This document shows, piece after piece, positions 33,606 to 45,199 of a stretch of 64,000 bases of DNA. The translations under genes were made by a program, and so were the position numbers. Under the pieces are notes generated by a model. The model saw only the letters and a program-made list of their open reading frames with translations. It did no database searches and had not been told where the DNA came from. The stretch is from contig OX392528.1 in assembly GCA_947623455.1 (NCBI GenBank), positions 57,058,322 through 57,122,321 of the forward strand, read 5' to 3'. Each line of letters begins with the position of its first letter. Position 1 is the first letter of the stretch. The DNA comes from Mimachlamys varia. Its lineage: Eukaryota; Mollusca; Bivalvia; Pectinida; Pectinidae.

Positions 33606-34238
33606 TGTAAGCACCCAGACCAAGACATAGCACAAACGTTTTCAAGATATTATTTATTTTCGATACGGAGGTCAAATATCCGGCTTTACATCTGTCAAAT
33701 GTGTCGTTGACACTGCATGTTACAATATCAAACATATTTATATCATTGTATGAAAAGGTAATAACTTCGTGCTAGACAATAAATCGGTGGTAATCTGACG
33801 TTATTCTTACCATATATGTAGTACATGTATCTACTTTGGTCTATCTACGTCATACGGTCACTCACAAAAGATACAAGCCGTTACTCGACCTTTTATAGGT
33901 TTGAACCCACTCTTTATGTCCGCGACATTAAAGGTATCTAGGATCCCGTGTCTTAGGACAAAAAACGACGGTATCCTTCCAGCAAATATGTCGTACGTTG
34001 ACGATGAAAATGTATAGCTTCTACAAGCTGATAAAGATGGCCATAGAGCTGAGGACAACATACAACGCAGGAATTCACAGCGCACTATAAAATATTTTTA
34101 ATATCTGATAATTTTGTTTAGTTACCTTACGCAGGACCTATGTGAACGCCCTCCGTAAGAAAATTGTACAGCTTATATCAGTATTCATCGAGATTATTAC
34201 ACATTTTTTGTGATTATTGTTTTGTTTCTACTTACACA
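33606..34238. other. Upstream region of gene 4, no gene recognised
   Basis: A 75-codon minus-strand open frame (33858-34085) has mixed composition but no recognisable domain, and it is not called. No TATA box was evident near 34239. Confidence 0.4.
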
Positions 34239-37200
34239 ATGGACACACTAACTGCAGAACAATACAGAGGTAAGTAAATGGTAGCGAATTATCTAGTTTA
34301 AGTTTTATCAGTGAAATATAGGAATACACAAGCAATTATTACATATATTTGAATACTATATGAATAACGACACAATACTGACATCAGATGTGATTAGAAC
34401 ACAATTCTGTTGCTACATTTTTTCTCCTTCATGAGTGCATATGTAAATATATCTTACTGATAGATCTTTGGGTCAACTAGTTTACCTAAATTGAAGAACA
34501 TACGAGAAACGCCTATAGTGACACGATATTGAGGATAATAAACACGAAATGATGACATATATTTATAAATTATATGAATAATGAAGCATTGATAATGTCA
34601 CAGATGATTGGAATCACTTCTTATATTAATATGAATGAACAACAAAACTCATGTCTGATTTTATTTCCCATAAGAAATTATATTTATGAAAACGAATGTA
34701 TATACCTAGACGCATGAAAGAGAATTTGATATAAACATGATGTATAAACTTTTTGATGTATAACATTTAGTAAGGTTCTGATAGTTGATTTCAATACTTC
34801 TTTTCCGGTGGAATACAATTTGATCATATATTGTGTGCACTCACAATTAATGATATAAAAAACCACATACAAAATTTTGTATCAGTCCACTTGTACTGAA
34901 AAACAGAAACAAATGCAAGGACAATGCTGAAATTAGATAACCGGTAAAATGTGTACTTTGTTAATGTCTTCTAGCATACTAAGTTAATGGTGTACCTCCT
35001 AGTGTAATAGGTCATTAACTAATGAATCTTGATAAGTCCGGATCGTGTATAACAACGCCTATTTTCCAACTTGGACATTTTGATTTCTGTTGTTTTTGTC
35101 TTTATCTTGAAGAGTATTTTTCATTTGGTGATTTTTACCATGATGTGAGAACTACGAGATGCTATCTTAATAAAAGTTTGTTTAATTAGTGTAACTCCAC
35201 CGCTTTTGGTGCGTTATTGTTAGTATCGTACTATATCTATCATACAGGCCGTATATGTGTAGGCGGGGGCCGAGGTGTCCACGTTGTTATGGGGTCTGAC
35301 ATTCGAGGCCTGCGTTGGGTAGTTACTGGCCGTTTGTCGGTCGTTACTCTCCAGGAACTCCGACGTTACTCTCCAGGAACTCCGACGTTACTCTCCAGGA
35401 ACTCCGACGTTACTCTCCAGGAACTCCGACGTTACTCTCCAGGAACTCCGACGTTACTCTCCAGGAACTCCGACGTTACTCTCCAGGAACTCCGACGTTA
35501 CTCTACCATTTAAACGTTTCACGTCCTTAAAATGACCATAGCTGAAAACAATAGGACATAATACATAAACCAACCAAACCTTGCCTGTTATGCGAACAAC
35601 CAATGATAGCGATACCGATAGGTATTGTAGCTTAGCATATCAATTATATCACAAAGTTTAATATAATATATTGTATTGAATACTATATTCTACAAATAAA
35701 TTGATTTATCTTTTCTGTCACTTATTTATTTTCTAGAGTTCAAAGAAGCATTCGATTTATTTGACAAAGATGGTGACGGTTCGATCAACTCCAAGGAGTT
35801 GGCTACTATGATGCTCTCAATGGGGCAGGTACCTACTGACGCCGAAGTGCGACATTTCATTGAGCAGGTCGACTGCAACGGTAAGCTGATCATGCATGTA
35901 CAATGATAAAAATATTCTTCAATGGGACAAAGTTGGTGACCATATAACTTTCTCCGAGTTCTCATCTTCATGTACCTGCATCTCACGAATCCCTGTGAAG
36001 TAACTGTGTTTGTCAGCTGCCGAAATCTTTCAGGAAAATCTCGATGCAGTGTATGTTGAGCATGCCTTAGATAACACATAAAGTGCGACAACAAATGTAA
36101 ACACCATAGGCTGGAGAAGCATGAAACTTCAAGAATTCGTTACGTTTATACAAAACGATACTTAATAAATCAAACAGTCAATTGTTTATTACAGCATTTG
36201 TTAGAAAAGAGTGCTTCATCTGGACGTTTTATTTCAATAACATCTCGTTAAAAGGTCAAAAATTGATGTTTTTAAAAAGTGTAAATGCCTTCAATTCATT
36301 TAGTAAAGGACTGCAGCTGCATGCAATCAAGTATTCCAAGTTGCTTTGTTACAAATATGTTCTCATTACGAACAGATATGTACTTGTAGACAACTTTAGC
36401 TTTTCTCTTTAATGTTGCCGTTCTGTTAGAACATTGTACTTGTCCATTGTTAAGCAAACAAGAATTCCATTTTCGAGACTTCAGTGTTAATAATATACCA
36501 GTTGTGTTTATTGTATCTCAGACCTTAATATATCTCTAGCGTTGATAGAATGTACTTTATAGCGGATCAAAGTGCCCAGTTCATGCAGATACAATAATTT
36601 GTTTCATTTAACATCGCAAATTAAAACCCATAAACATTTGTAGTGAGGTACGATAAACATTAATTGTGTGAAACTTGTTTTTGTTGATCTCTGTTAGTAC
36701 TTAAACTGGAGATAGTATGTCCTTATTTGTTCAGAAATACTCTGTAACCTTGTACAACAAGACTTTGGACTATTTGGAATATGCTCATCATTAAGTCTAC
36801 TTGCTGTGATTGAGAATGATGCCCTAGTTCTCACTTTGACCTACAAAATGTAAATGCGGCAAATATTAACATAGCAGGTTAAAATATCATCTGTTAAGTT
36901 TACTTTTCCGGAACAACTGGTTTTATTCGGTTGTACTTGTCAAGGGTCTGCTTGTAAATCTTTTCTTTATTTATATGTATTTCGTCCCTAGATTAACCAA
37001 TGTTGAGTTCGCATAGTAATAATATTTTTTTCTGACTCTTTGGTATTTTCTGATGGTTTTTGTCAAACGCTGGTAGATGTTTGATTTACTTTTGTAGGTA
37101 ACGGCTGTATAGATTTACCGGAGTTTATAACTTTGATGATGAAGGATGGGATCGACGCCTACTCAAAGAAGCAGCTGATGGAGGCCTTCCGAGTGTTTGA

Positions 37201-40200
37201 CAAAGACATGAAGGGTTTCCTAACGGTCAACCAGGTCCGAGAGGCGCTGACCACTCTGGGGGAGGCTTTGACGTTTGAAGAGGTGGAGGAACTCATACAC
37301 AGTGCCGACAAGAACAAGGACGGGAATATCAACTACAAACGTTAGTTAATTGAGAATGTTTACTTAATAGATTGGCGGAGTAAGGCGGTTAACTCGAAAA
37401 GCTTGTGAATGAATAATTGGTTAGCAAGAAAATGGAATTGATTGAGACTGTAATCATGAGTGAAGCGATTAAATGCTTTATGATTACTCCCAAGGTTGAA
37501 TGATAATGATGATGTGTAGTCTTTATGTAAACAGCTTTATACATGTACTTGACAAACGTGAAATATATTACAGTGATATGTGTTACATTGATATGGGTTA
37601 CAGTGATATGGGTTACAGTGATATATATAACAGTGATATATATATAACAGTATGTGTTACATTGATATGGGTTACAGTGATATATATTACATTGATATGT
37701 CTTACATTGATATGGGTTACAGTGATATGGGTTACAGTGATATATATTACATTGATATGTGTTACATTGATATGTGTTACATTGATATGTGTTACATTGA
37801 TATGGGTTACAGTGATATATATTACAGTGATATATATTACAGTGATATGTGTTACAGTGATATGTGTACAGTGATATATATTACAGTGATATGTGTTACA
37901 TTGATATATATTACAGTGATATGTGTTACAGTGATATATATTACAGTGATATATATTACAGTGATATGTGTTACAGAGATATATATTACAGTGATATGTG
38001 TTACAGTGATATATATTACAGTGATATGTGTTACAGTGATATATATTACAGTGATATGTGTTACAGTGATATATATTACAGTGATATATATTACAGTGAT
38101 ATGTGTTACAGTGATATATATTACAGTGATATGTGTTACAGTGATATATATTACAGTGATATGTGTTACAGTGATATATATTACAGTGATATATATTACA
38201 GTGATATATATTACAGTGATATATATTACAGTGATATATATTACAGTGATATGTGTTACAGTGATATATATTACAGTGATATGTGTTACATTGATATATA
38301 TTACAGTGATATGTGTTACAGTGATATATATTACAGTGATATGGGTTACAGTGATATGTGTTACAGTGATATATATTACAGTGATATGTGTTACAGTGAT
38401 ATATATTACAGTGATATGGGTTACACTGTTATGTGTTACAGTGATATATATTACAGTGATATGTGTTACAGTGATATATATATTACAGTGATATGGGTTA
38501 CAGTAATATGGGTTACAGTGATATGTGTTACAGTGATATATATTACATTGATATGTGTTACAGTGATATATATTATAGTGATATGGGTTACAGTGATATA
38601 TATTACAGTGATATGTGTTACAGTGATATATATTACAGTGATATGTGTTACAGTGATATATATAACAGTGATATAGGTTACAGTGATATGTGTTACAGTG
38701 ATATATATTACAGTGATATATATTACAGTGATATGTGTTACAGTGATATATATTACAGTGATATGTGTTACAGTGATATATATTACAGTGATATATATTA
38801 CAGTGATATATATTACAGTGATATATATTACAGTGATATATATTACAGTGATATATATTACAGTGATATATATTACAGTGATATATATTACAGTGATATG
38901 TGTTACAGTGATATATATTACAGTGATATGTGTTACAGTGATATATATTACAGTGATATATATTACAGTGATATATATTACAGTGATATATATTACAGTG
39001 ATATATATTACAGTGATATATATTATAGTGATATGTGTTACAGTGATATATATTACAGTGATATATATTACAGTGATATATATTACAGTGATATATATTA
39101 CAGTGATATATATTACAGTGATATATATAACAGTGATATATATTATAGTGATATGTGTTACAGTGATATATATTACAGTGATATATATTACAGTGATATA
39201 TATAACAGTGATATATATTACAGTGATATATATTACAGTGATATATATTACAGTGATATATATTACAGTGATATGTGTCACAGTGATATATATTACAGTG
39301 ATATATATTATAGTGATATGTGTTACAGTGATATATATTACAGTGATATGGGTTACATTGATATGTGTTACAGTGATATATATTACAGTGATATGGGTTA
39401 CATTGATATGTGTTACAGTGATATATATTACTGTGATAAATATTACAGTGATATATATTACAGTTATATGTGTTACCAAGAAATGTCATCATTACTGTAC
39501 ACCAGCTTATTTTGTGTGCGATTAAGTTTCGTGTTTATCGCGGATGATTCACGAAAATAAATTGCCGCGAAATAGTTTTGACCAGACGACCGTATTCATC
39601 GCGAAATTAAATCGCCGCGAAATGATCGTTTCATATGAAACGCGAATTCAAGTCGTCGCGAAAAAAAGTTGGTTTACAGTATATGTCTCGTCAGTTTTAT
39701 GTTATCACTGTAATGTTCAATACATTTTAATTTTGACTTCAACTAGAAAGGTCTTTATAATATAAGCCGCTCTTTTGTTCTGTAATAAGGTTAAATTCAT
39801 CTCTTAGCAATAAGCAAATTACAATTTCCCTTCAGTAAGATCAAAAACGAGAGTATATATAAGCGAAATAGACTCTCTTTTCAGTAAGGTTAAAACCATT
39901 TTCAGAAATAAGCGAAAGAGACTCTCCCTTCAGTTAAACCAAACATAAACTATAAAAAAAGAAGAAATGCTTAGAAACAAAGGATCTATGAGTAGGAAAA
40001 AGTAATGTCTGTCAATAGAGGAAAACAATAAGATAATACCACAAAAGATAATAGTGCAATTATTACCAAACCATCATTGAATTAATTCATCTCTCCAGTA
40101 AATACACAACCATGAGTACATTCATAAGATATACAAGTTTGCCGCAGTATGTTTTAAAACTATGTGTCACTGTTTAAGTTTTAAACTTGTAATTCTATTT

Positions 40201-40246
40201 TCTTTTCTTTTCTTTTCCAGAATTTGTGGAAATGATGAATTCATAG
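34239..40246 (+). CDS. Calmodulin-like protein 4 (EF3 and EF4 degenerate, 147 aa, four exons)
   Basis: Exons are 34239-34269, 35737-35880, 37098-37340 and 40221-40246 (TAG). All junctions are GT-AG and phase 1. Here the ATG is fused to the leader exon ([10 protein letters not shown]), so the ATG-only exon of genes 1-3 is absent. Loop 1 (residues 20-31, [12 protein letters not shown]) and loop 2 (56-67, [12 protein letters not shown]) are canonical. Loop 3 (93-104) is [12 protein letters not shown], with Lys at position 5 and Gln at 12. Loop 4 (129-140) is [12 protein letters not shown], with Gln at 12. That Gln codon is created across the last splice junction, because exon 3 ends in C where all other paralogues end in G. 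LGEKLT is changed to LGEALT. The tail QFVEMMNS keeps the Met pair. The C-lobe probably binds calcium poorly while the N-lobe remains able. The last intron holds a 1.9-kb minisatellite. Confidence 0.9.
35345..35505. repeat. 22-bp minisatellite in intron 1 of gene 4, seven copies
   Basis: Seven near-identical units 'ctccaggaactccgacgtta' plus 'ct' (22 bp). They are far more GC-rich than their surroundings. Confidence 0.95.
35890..36110 (-). mobile_element. RT-element C-terminal fragment, minus strand
   Basis: On the minus strand it reads 'cagggattcgtgagatgc', then a decayed coding stretch ([11 protein letters not shown]), then 'cattgaagaatatt'. This corresponds to 3730-3800. It lies at the start of intron 2 of gene 4. 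Confidence 0.7.
36772..37060 (+). mobile_element. RT-element tail fragment in intron 2 of gene 4
   Basis: 'atatgctcatcattaagt', 'gcttgtaaatcttttc' and 'ctttggtattttctgatggt' follow the order of 3838-4130. It ends about 40 bases before the exon 3 acceptor. Confidence 0.7.
37564..39476. repeat. 15-bp minisatellite, about 127 copies, in the last intron of gene 4
   Basis: Two main unit types are interleaved: 'gtgatatatattaca' and 'gtgatatgtgttaca', with rarer 'gtgatatgggttaca' and 'ttgatatgtgttaca'. The 15-bp period is five codons, so four or more frames stay open for hundreds of codons. Runs of the ATATATT type cluster in the right half. Tract length is 1.9 kb. Confidence 0.96.
39510..39680. 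repeat. CGCGAAATTAA-type dispersed repeat
   Basis: Repeated 'gccgcgaaat' and 'atcgcgaaattaaatcgcc' motifs match the family at 20125-20300 in the opposite orientation. Confidence 0.6.
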
Positions 40247-40539
40247 ATAGTCTGCCAATGAGAAGGAATTGTACTTGTACAAGAACGTTCTGGGACGAAC
40301 CGCCATTATTGTCAATTCATTGAGGCATATCGTTGGGCACAAAAATCACCAAAACAAACAATGCTGAGAGGAAAGCATTGTGCACAAGATGTTGACTGTA
40401 TCCACATGCACATGTACTCATCAAGCAAAAAGTATCTGTTACCACCAATTACCAATTAAACATCTAAAACAAGTAACCGGAATATAGCAAGAACTAGAAA
40501 CAAGTGTTTTCGTCTTTGGCATCTACATTCTCTCCGCTT

Positions 40540-40545
40540 AATAAA
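40540..40545 (+). terminator. Polyadenylation signal of gene 4
   Basis: AATAAA lies 294 nt after the stop codon. A second AATAAA at 40983-40988 offers a longer 3' UTR. Confidence 0.5.
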
Positions 40546-41341
40546 AATACAAAGGTCCTACAGTACAAGTTTACACCAACGTTGGACATATCATATATGT
40601 AACTACAAAAGCAATTGTTTTTGTTTGTCATTACAATACATTTGCTGCTATTCTACAAATTATTGTTAATTGACATGTATATTTAAGCAATGCATCGTGT
40701 AATATGCCAGAAAAAGACAAAATTTGAAAAGGTGAACCATTCAAAATATAGACTATGAAATTCTAACAATTGTACCTCATCATTCTTTTGTAGACACTGC
40801 CCTTGTGAATTATCTCGTTTTTGCAATACCTTGTCATGATAGACACAGATTATTTTTATTTTCTAAGTGATTTATCATTTATCACGCCTGCATGAAATTC
40901 ATTCATAAAAGTTAAATGAATAGAGAATTGTATGTTATTGTCATGTTTTCTTAAACAAGTAAATATAAGTTTGTAAATGGTCAATAAAGACGCTTATATG
41001 AAGAACGCATGAAATGGCGATTTCTGAAAAAAATGCATTTGATTTCTTGTGAATAAAAATCGAAAAATTCTGATCTAGATGTTTTCCGTTTTAACTTAGC
41101 ACTGTATTTGTCACTAGGCTTCCCTGTGTATTATGTAATAGTTTTACGCGAAATATTTTCTTTCATTCATCAATATCACATTTGTTCCAAAATATTCTGG
41201 AGTTAAATTTTCTGAAATTCAACAACCACTTCTGGATAAAATGTGATACTGTTCTGAAATAAACTTACAAACAATTTGCTATCTAATTAGAAAACATATA
41301 TCCGTTTATGGAATTAATTTCATTTGGTGTTGTTTTATTCA

Positions 41342-42217
41342 CAGGGACCTGAGAATTTGTTACAGCTAGTTTTGGACCTAAAATAGGGTGTTTAGAGTAA
41401 TTTTACACATTTGAAAGGTTAAAAAAACCCATAAAATCAGAGAATACCAAAGCGTCAACAAAACCATAATCCGAACTCAAAATCGACAATAACTTTTCGA
41501 TAAACATGCCCCCTCAATAGTCATAAAAGCTAAAGGGTTGAAAGCTTTCCAGGTCGAAAAATCGACCCCCACCTACCTTTCCTGCATCAGAAATCACATT
41601 TCTAGTTGAGGTATGAAAAAACGCTTGGTACCGTTGGAAAGATGGATAATTTTTATTTTACGAATCTCCTAAATCCAAGTCAAATGTTTCTTCTTTCAGC
41701 AAAAATAATCTCCATTTCCTCCAAAAACACGCAAATGTCCGTGTCTCAAAGTTTTCGTCGGCTTGCCAGCCAGTTTTACATATTATTGAGTTTGACGTCA
41801 CCCCGCGCGCTGGTCTTTTCCTGTCATTGGATGCCTAAATAAAGGAAGACCGCCATCCAATGACAGCGTAATGCCTCCGCGGCAAGCCGACGAAAATTTT
41901 GGGACACGGACATTTTGCGTGTTTTTGGAGGAAATGGAGATGATTTTTGCTGAAAGAGGATATATTTTACCTGGATTTAGGAAGGTTTGTAAAATAAAAA
42001 GTATCCATCTTTCCAACTATACCAAGCGTTTTTTTTTTTTTTTTGCACCTCAACTAGAAATGTGATTTTTGATGCAAGAAAGGTAAGTAGGGGTCGATTT
42101 TTCGACCTGGAAAGCTTTCCACCCTTCAGCTTTTATGACCATTGAGGGGGGGGGCATTTTTTATCGAAAACTGATCTAACCCCCCCCCCCCCCCTGTAAC
42201 AAATTCTCAGGTGCCTG
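41342..42217. mobile_element. Foldback (hAT-like ended) non-autonomous DNA element, 876 bp
   Basis: The ends are 'cagggacctgagaatttgtt' and its complement '...aacaaattctcaggtgcctg' (22-bp terminal repeats with one mismatch or so). The element is a palindrome over almost its whole length, centred near 41845 ('tgtcattggatg' / 'catccaatgaca'). Arms share 'ggtcgaaaaatcgacccc', 'tttcctccaaaaacacgc' and 'ttttcgtcggcttgcc'. CAGGG ends are typical of hAT elements. 'ttttattca' occurs close to both ends but is offset from a direct 8-bp duplication. It carries no coding capacity. Confidence 0.85.
41418..41490 (-). mobile_element. RT-element tail fragment inserted in the left arm of the foldback element
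   Basis: 'aaaatcagagaataccaaag' followed by 'cgtcaacaaaaccataatcc' is the complement of the RT-element tail end. It is absent from the right arm. Confidence 0.75.
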
Positions 42218-45199
42218 TGCTTTTATTCAGAAATTGTGTCAAAGGGCCGGTCTACCTGGTAGTCGCCAATATGCTTGCAAAGTGAGTGTACTTGAACACA
42301 CTTTTGTTACTTTATAATTTCTTAGTGAATGTAGCATTACAAAATAGATTGGTTATGGAAATTACATTTATAAAAACATGTAGTGAGAAAAGAATAGTAA
42401 ATTTGTAACATAAATGTTTGTGCAGTTTGGTTTTGTTTTTGTTTTTTATTTTTATACATATATATACATTGGTAGGATTTCATTTGAACGATCGGAAATG
42501 ACTAATCAACAGTAATTTGAGATCTTGATTTATCATCTTGAGAAGTCAGTATAACGGAAAAAGTGGGGTTCGAATCATAGTTATAAATCATGTTATCGTG
42601 TTATATAAAATATTATACTTAAATAAACGTCGATATTTTGACAGTGATATACATGTTTTTCTTCATTCAAATGTTATCCAACGATAGATTTTTTAATATT
42701 ATATAATATAATTATGATATATAATTCAAACATGCTGATTTTATTAATGTTCTAGTATAACAGTTTCATTCAATTACTCGGCGCTGCAAGCCATATCGCC
42801 ACTGTGTCCTATATTGTGTATATATTAATCGTTTACGCATAAAACATTTACAGAAGTTAAGATGATATACTTGAACAAATTAGTTTAAAAATATGTATTG
42901 ATGAAAACAGACATGCGATTGCAGTTGAGCACAAGTAATAACGTCTTTCGTTTGTCAAGAGGTAACATTAGAAAACAATGGCGAAAGACATTCTCAAAAG
43001 AATGACCGCAAAGGCAAGCTTACCAAGTCTAACTCTAAAGAGGTCATACCTAATTGATTGAACTACAATTTCAATGATTTCCGAATTGCAATTTATAAGG
43101 TGAACTTGACTGAAATAACTCATTGAGGACCAGTTGAATGACGACAGTTCGTTAGGGACCTCTTGTGACTTGATTAAAGGTGTAGGTTAGTAGTAAAATA
43201 TGTTCTTTCCTAACTGAAAGTAGTAAAATATGTTCATACCTAATTTGCATGTGATCGAAAACGTTGCATATTATAAAACACGGCATAAACAGCGACCCGT
43301 GCACGGGTTGGTAAACTTTCCACTATTTAACTATGGACGCATTCTGACTCTTGCTCCCACCAGCGGTCCAAATATTTAGTGGGTAAGAGAGTCAGAACCC
43401 GTCGGACTAAGCCATAGTTTGTTCATGATCGTAAATCATACCACAAGTACGTTTTGCAGGTGATACAACATTGCATCAACGTGGAATAACATACGAACTC
43501 GTAGTACTATGCGATGTGTCACAAACATCAAAGTTAGTGTCACAAAACGTACAGCTACATTGAATGTAAGATGCTTAAGCTACATTGAATGTAAGATACT
43601 TAAGCTACATTGAATGTAAGATACTTAAGTTACATTGAATGTAAGATACTTAAACTACATTGAATGTAAGATACTTTAACTACATTGAATGTAAGATACT
43701 TAAGCTACATTGAATGTAAAATACTTAAGCTACATTAAGCCTTTTTAGATTTTTTATGAGATACGGACACTTGTGCTGAACAAACCATAACTCCCTGACC
43801 ATGAACAGAATGTATCATGGCCTGCCCTGGTCCGTTGCCATTCTGCCCCTATCTCTCGACGTAGACCCTCCCTACGATCAAACTAACCTGTTGATATATC
43901 TATTTACCAATCTGTGTTTATTTTACTGATCCAATTAACCTAGCTGACAAAAACCTGGATTATGTAATAGACAGGCCCTAAGTACCAAACACATGTGTCT
44001 ATAATACTCTCCTTTTGATAAGCCTTGTAGGTCGCTTTGTTACAATATACCTTAACAAAAAAAAGTTATCAACGAGAATAATTAGCACGCGAATATGAAA
44101 GCATTTGACGGTTTATTACATGTTAGGGGTAAACCGTTAGAGAGGCGGTATGTAGACGTGTGTAAAGGCAAACTGCACCAATTGAATACACATACATTAC
44201 TTAGACATGTAATCTTTACCTGTCTGGATTGACTTGGGAAAACCTACAAGCAAACGCACGGCTGACTAATGATGTGTGAAAATTACCGGATAAAAATTCA
44301 ATATATAAATATTATGTATGGATAAGTAGGTATTCGGCTCATATTGCCATCGTATAACTCAAGAAATGTATTCAAGTTGAAGTATTTTGTCGATCCGGCC
44401 GAAATTCCCACTAAAACATTCAAACTACGGCTCGACGGCGAGCGGGGCGAGCTTTTGGTTAGATGGGGAGGCGGAGCCACTCATTTCTTTACCTTTACCT
44501 TAATGTAATAACTCAAAATTGTAAAAAGTATATGTTAATATTTCTTTCCTTCTATTTTTCAGTTAAGAACAGCTTTTGTTTTTTTTTCCATTTAAGAAAC
44601 TAATAAAAAAGGAATAACTGAAATAGGAACTAATTAGAAACTATGCAGCCAAAGAAAGTATTTAAAAAGTATAATTGGTACATGCAATAAGGGTTGATTA
44701 AAAGTGAGTGTTTGATATGCAAGGTAATGAACATGTACCTAATTAAGGAACATGCTACAGATTCTTAAGCAATCCTGTATATTCTACGCTTTTCGATTGC
44801 ACACGATCGGCTCCAGTGTTATTTTGCAAATGGTATACTGTATACATATTTATGTTATATAATATATTCAATTTATTTCAACAAAGGTTTTATCAACGGT
44901 GCCCCCTCTCCCCTTCTTTTCGCTGTGCAATAACATACCAACATATACATGTATATAAATAGCGGTTTAGTATTTGCTTACCAAAAGTGTCCCCTCTCTA
45001 TATATATATTCGGTACATGTAGTAGGTACGTGTATAAGTGAGTAAATTTAAAGGTAATGACAGGAAACAACATACAATAATATAAGCGACCGTCATTATC
45101 CATTGAATCAACTCCACTGACAAATCTATGTGGATATATCTGACACCTGGGGAGCATTGCTAGTCGAAACCCGTCCTCGGATAAAAAGCTGGGAACGTC
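42218..45199. other. Intergenic region before gene 5
   Basis: No gene is recognised. It contains the 25-bp array at 43552-43737 and a short GC-rich patch at 44395-44475. 'aatataagc' near 45078 is a weak TATA-like candidate about 120 bases before the proposed start of gene 5. Confidence 0.45.
43552..43737. repeat. 25-bp tandem repeat, about seven copies
   Basis: The unit is 'ctacattgaatgtaagatac' plus 'ttaag', 25 bp. The internal 'cattgaatg' is itself palindromic. Confidence 0.93.

Noticed and set aside
32813..33735. Minus-strand frames of 142 and 162 codons with membrane-like repeat sequence
   Set aside because: The 63-bp unit is 21 codons, so a hydrophobic repeat arises by chance. There is no start context, splice support or unique sequence.
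37500..39560. Reading frames up to 546 codons encoding SDIYY- or CNIYH-type repeats
   Set aside because: 15-bp minisatellite in the last intron of gene 4. Several frames on both strands are open at once.
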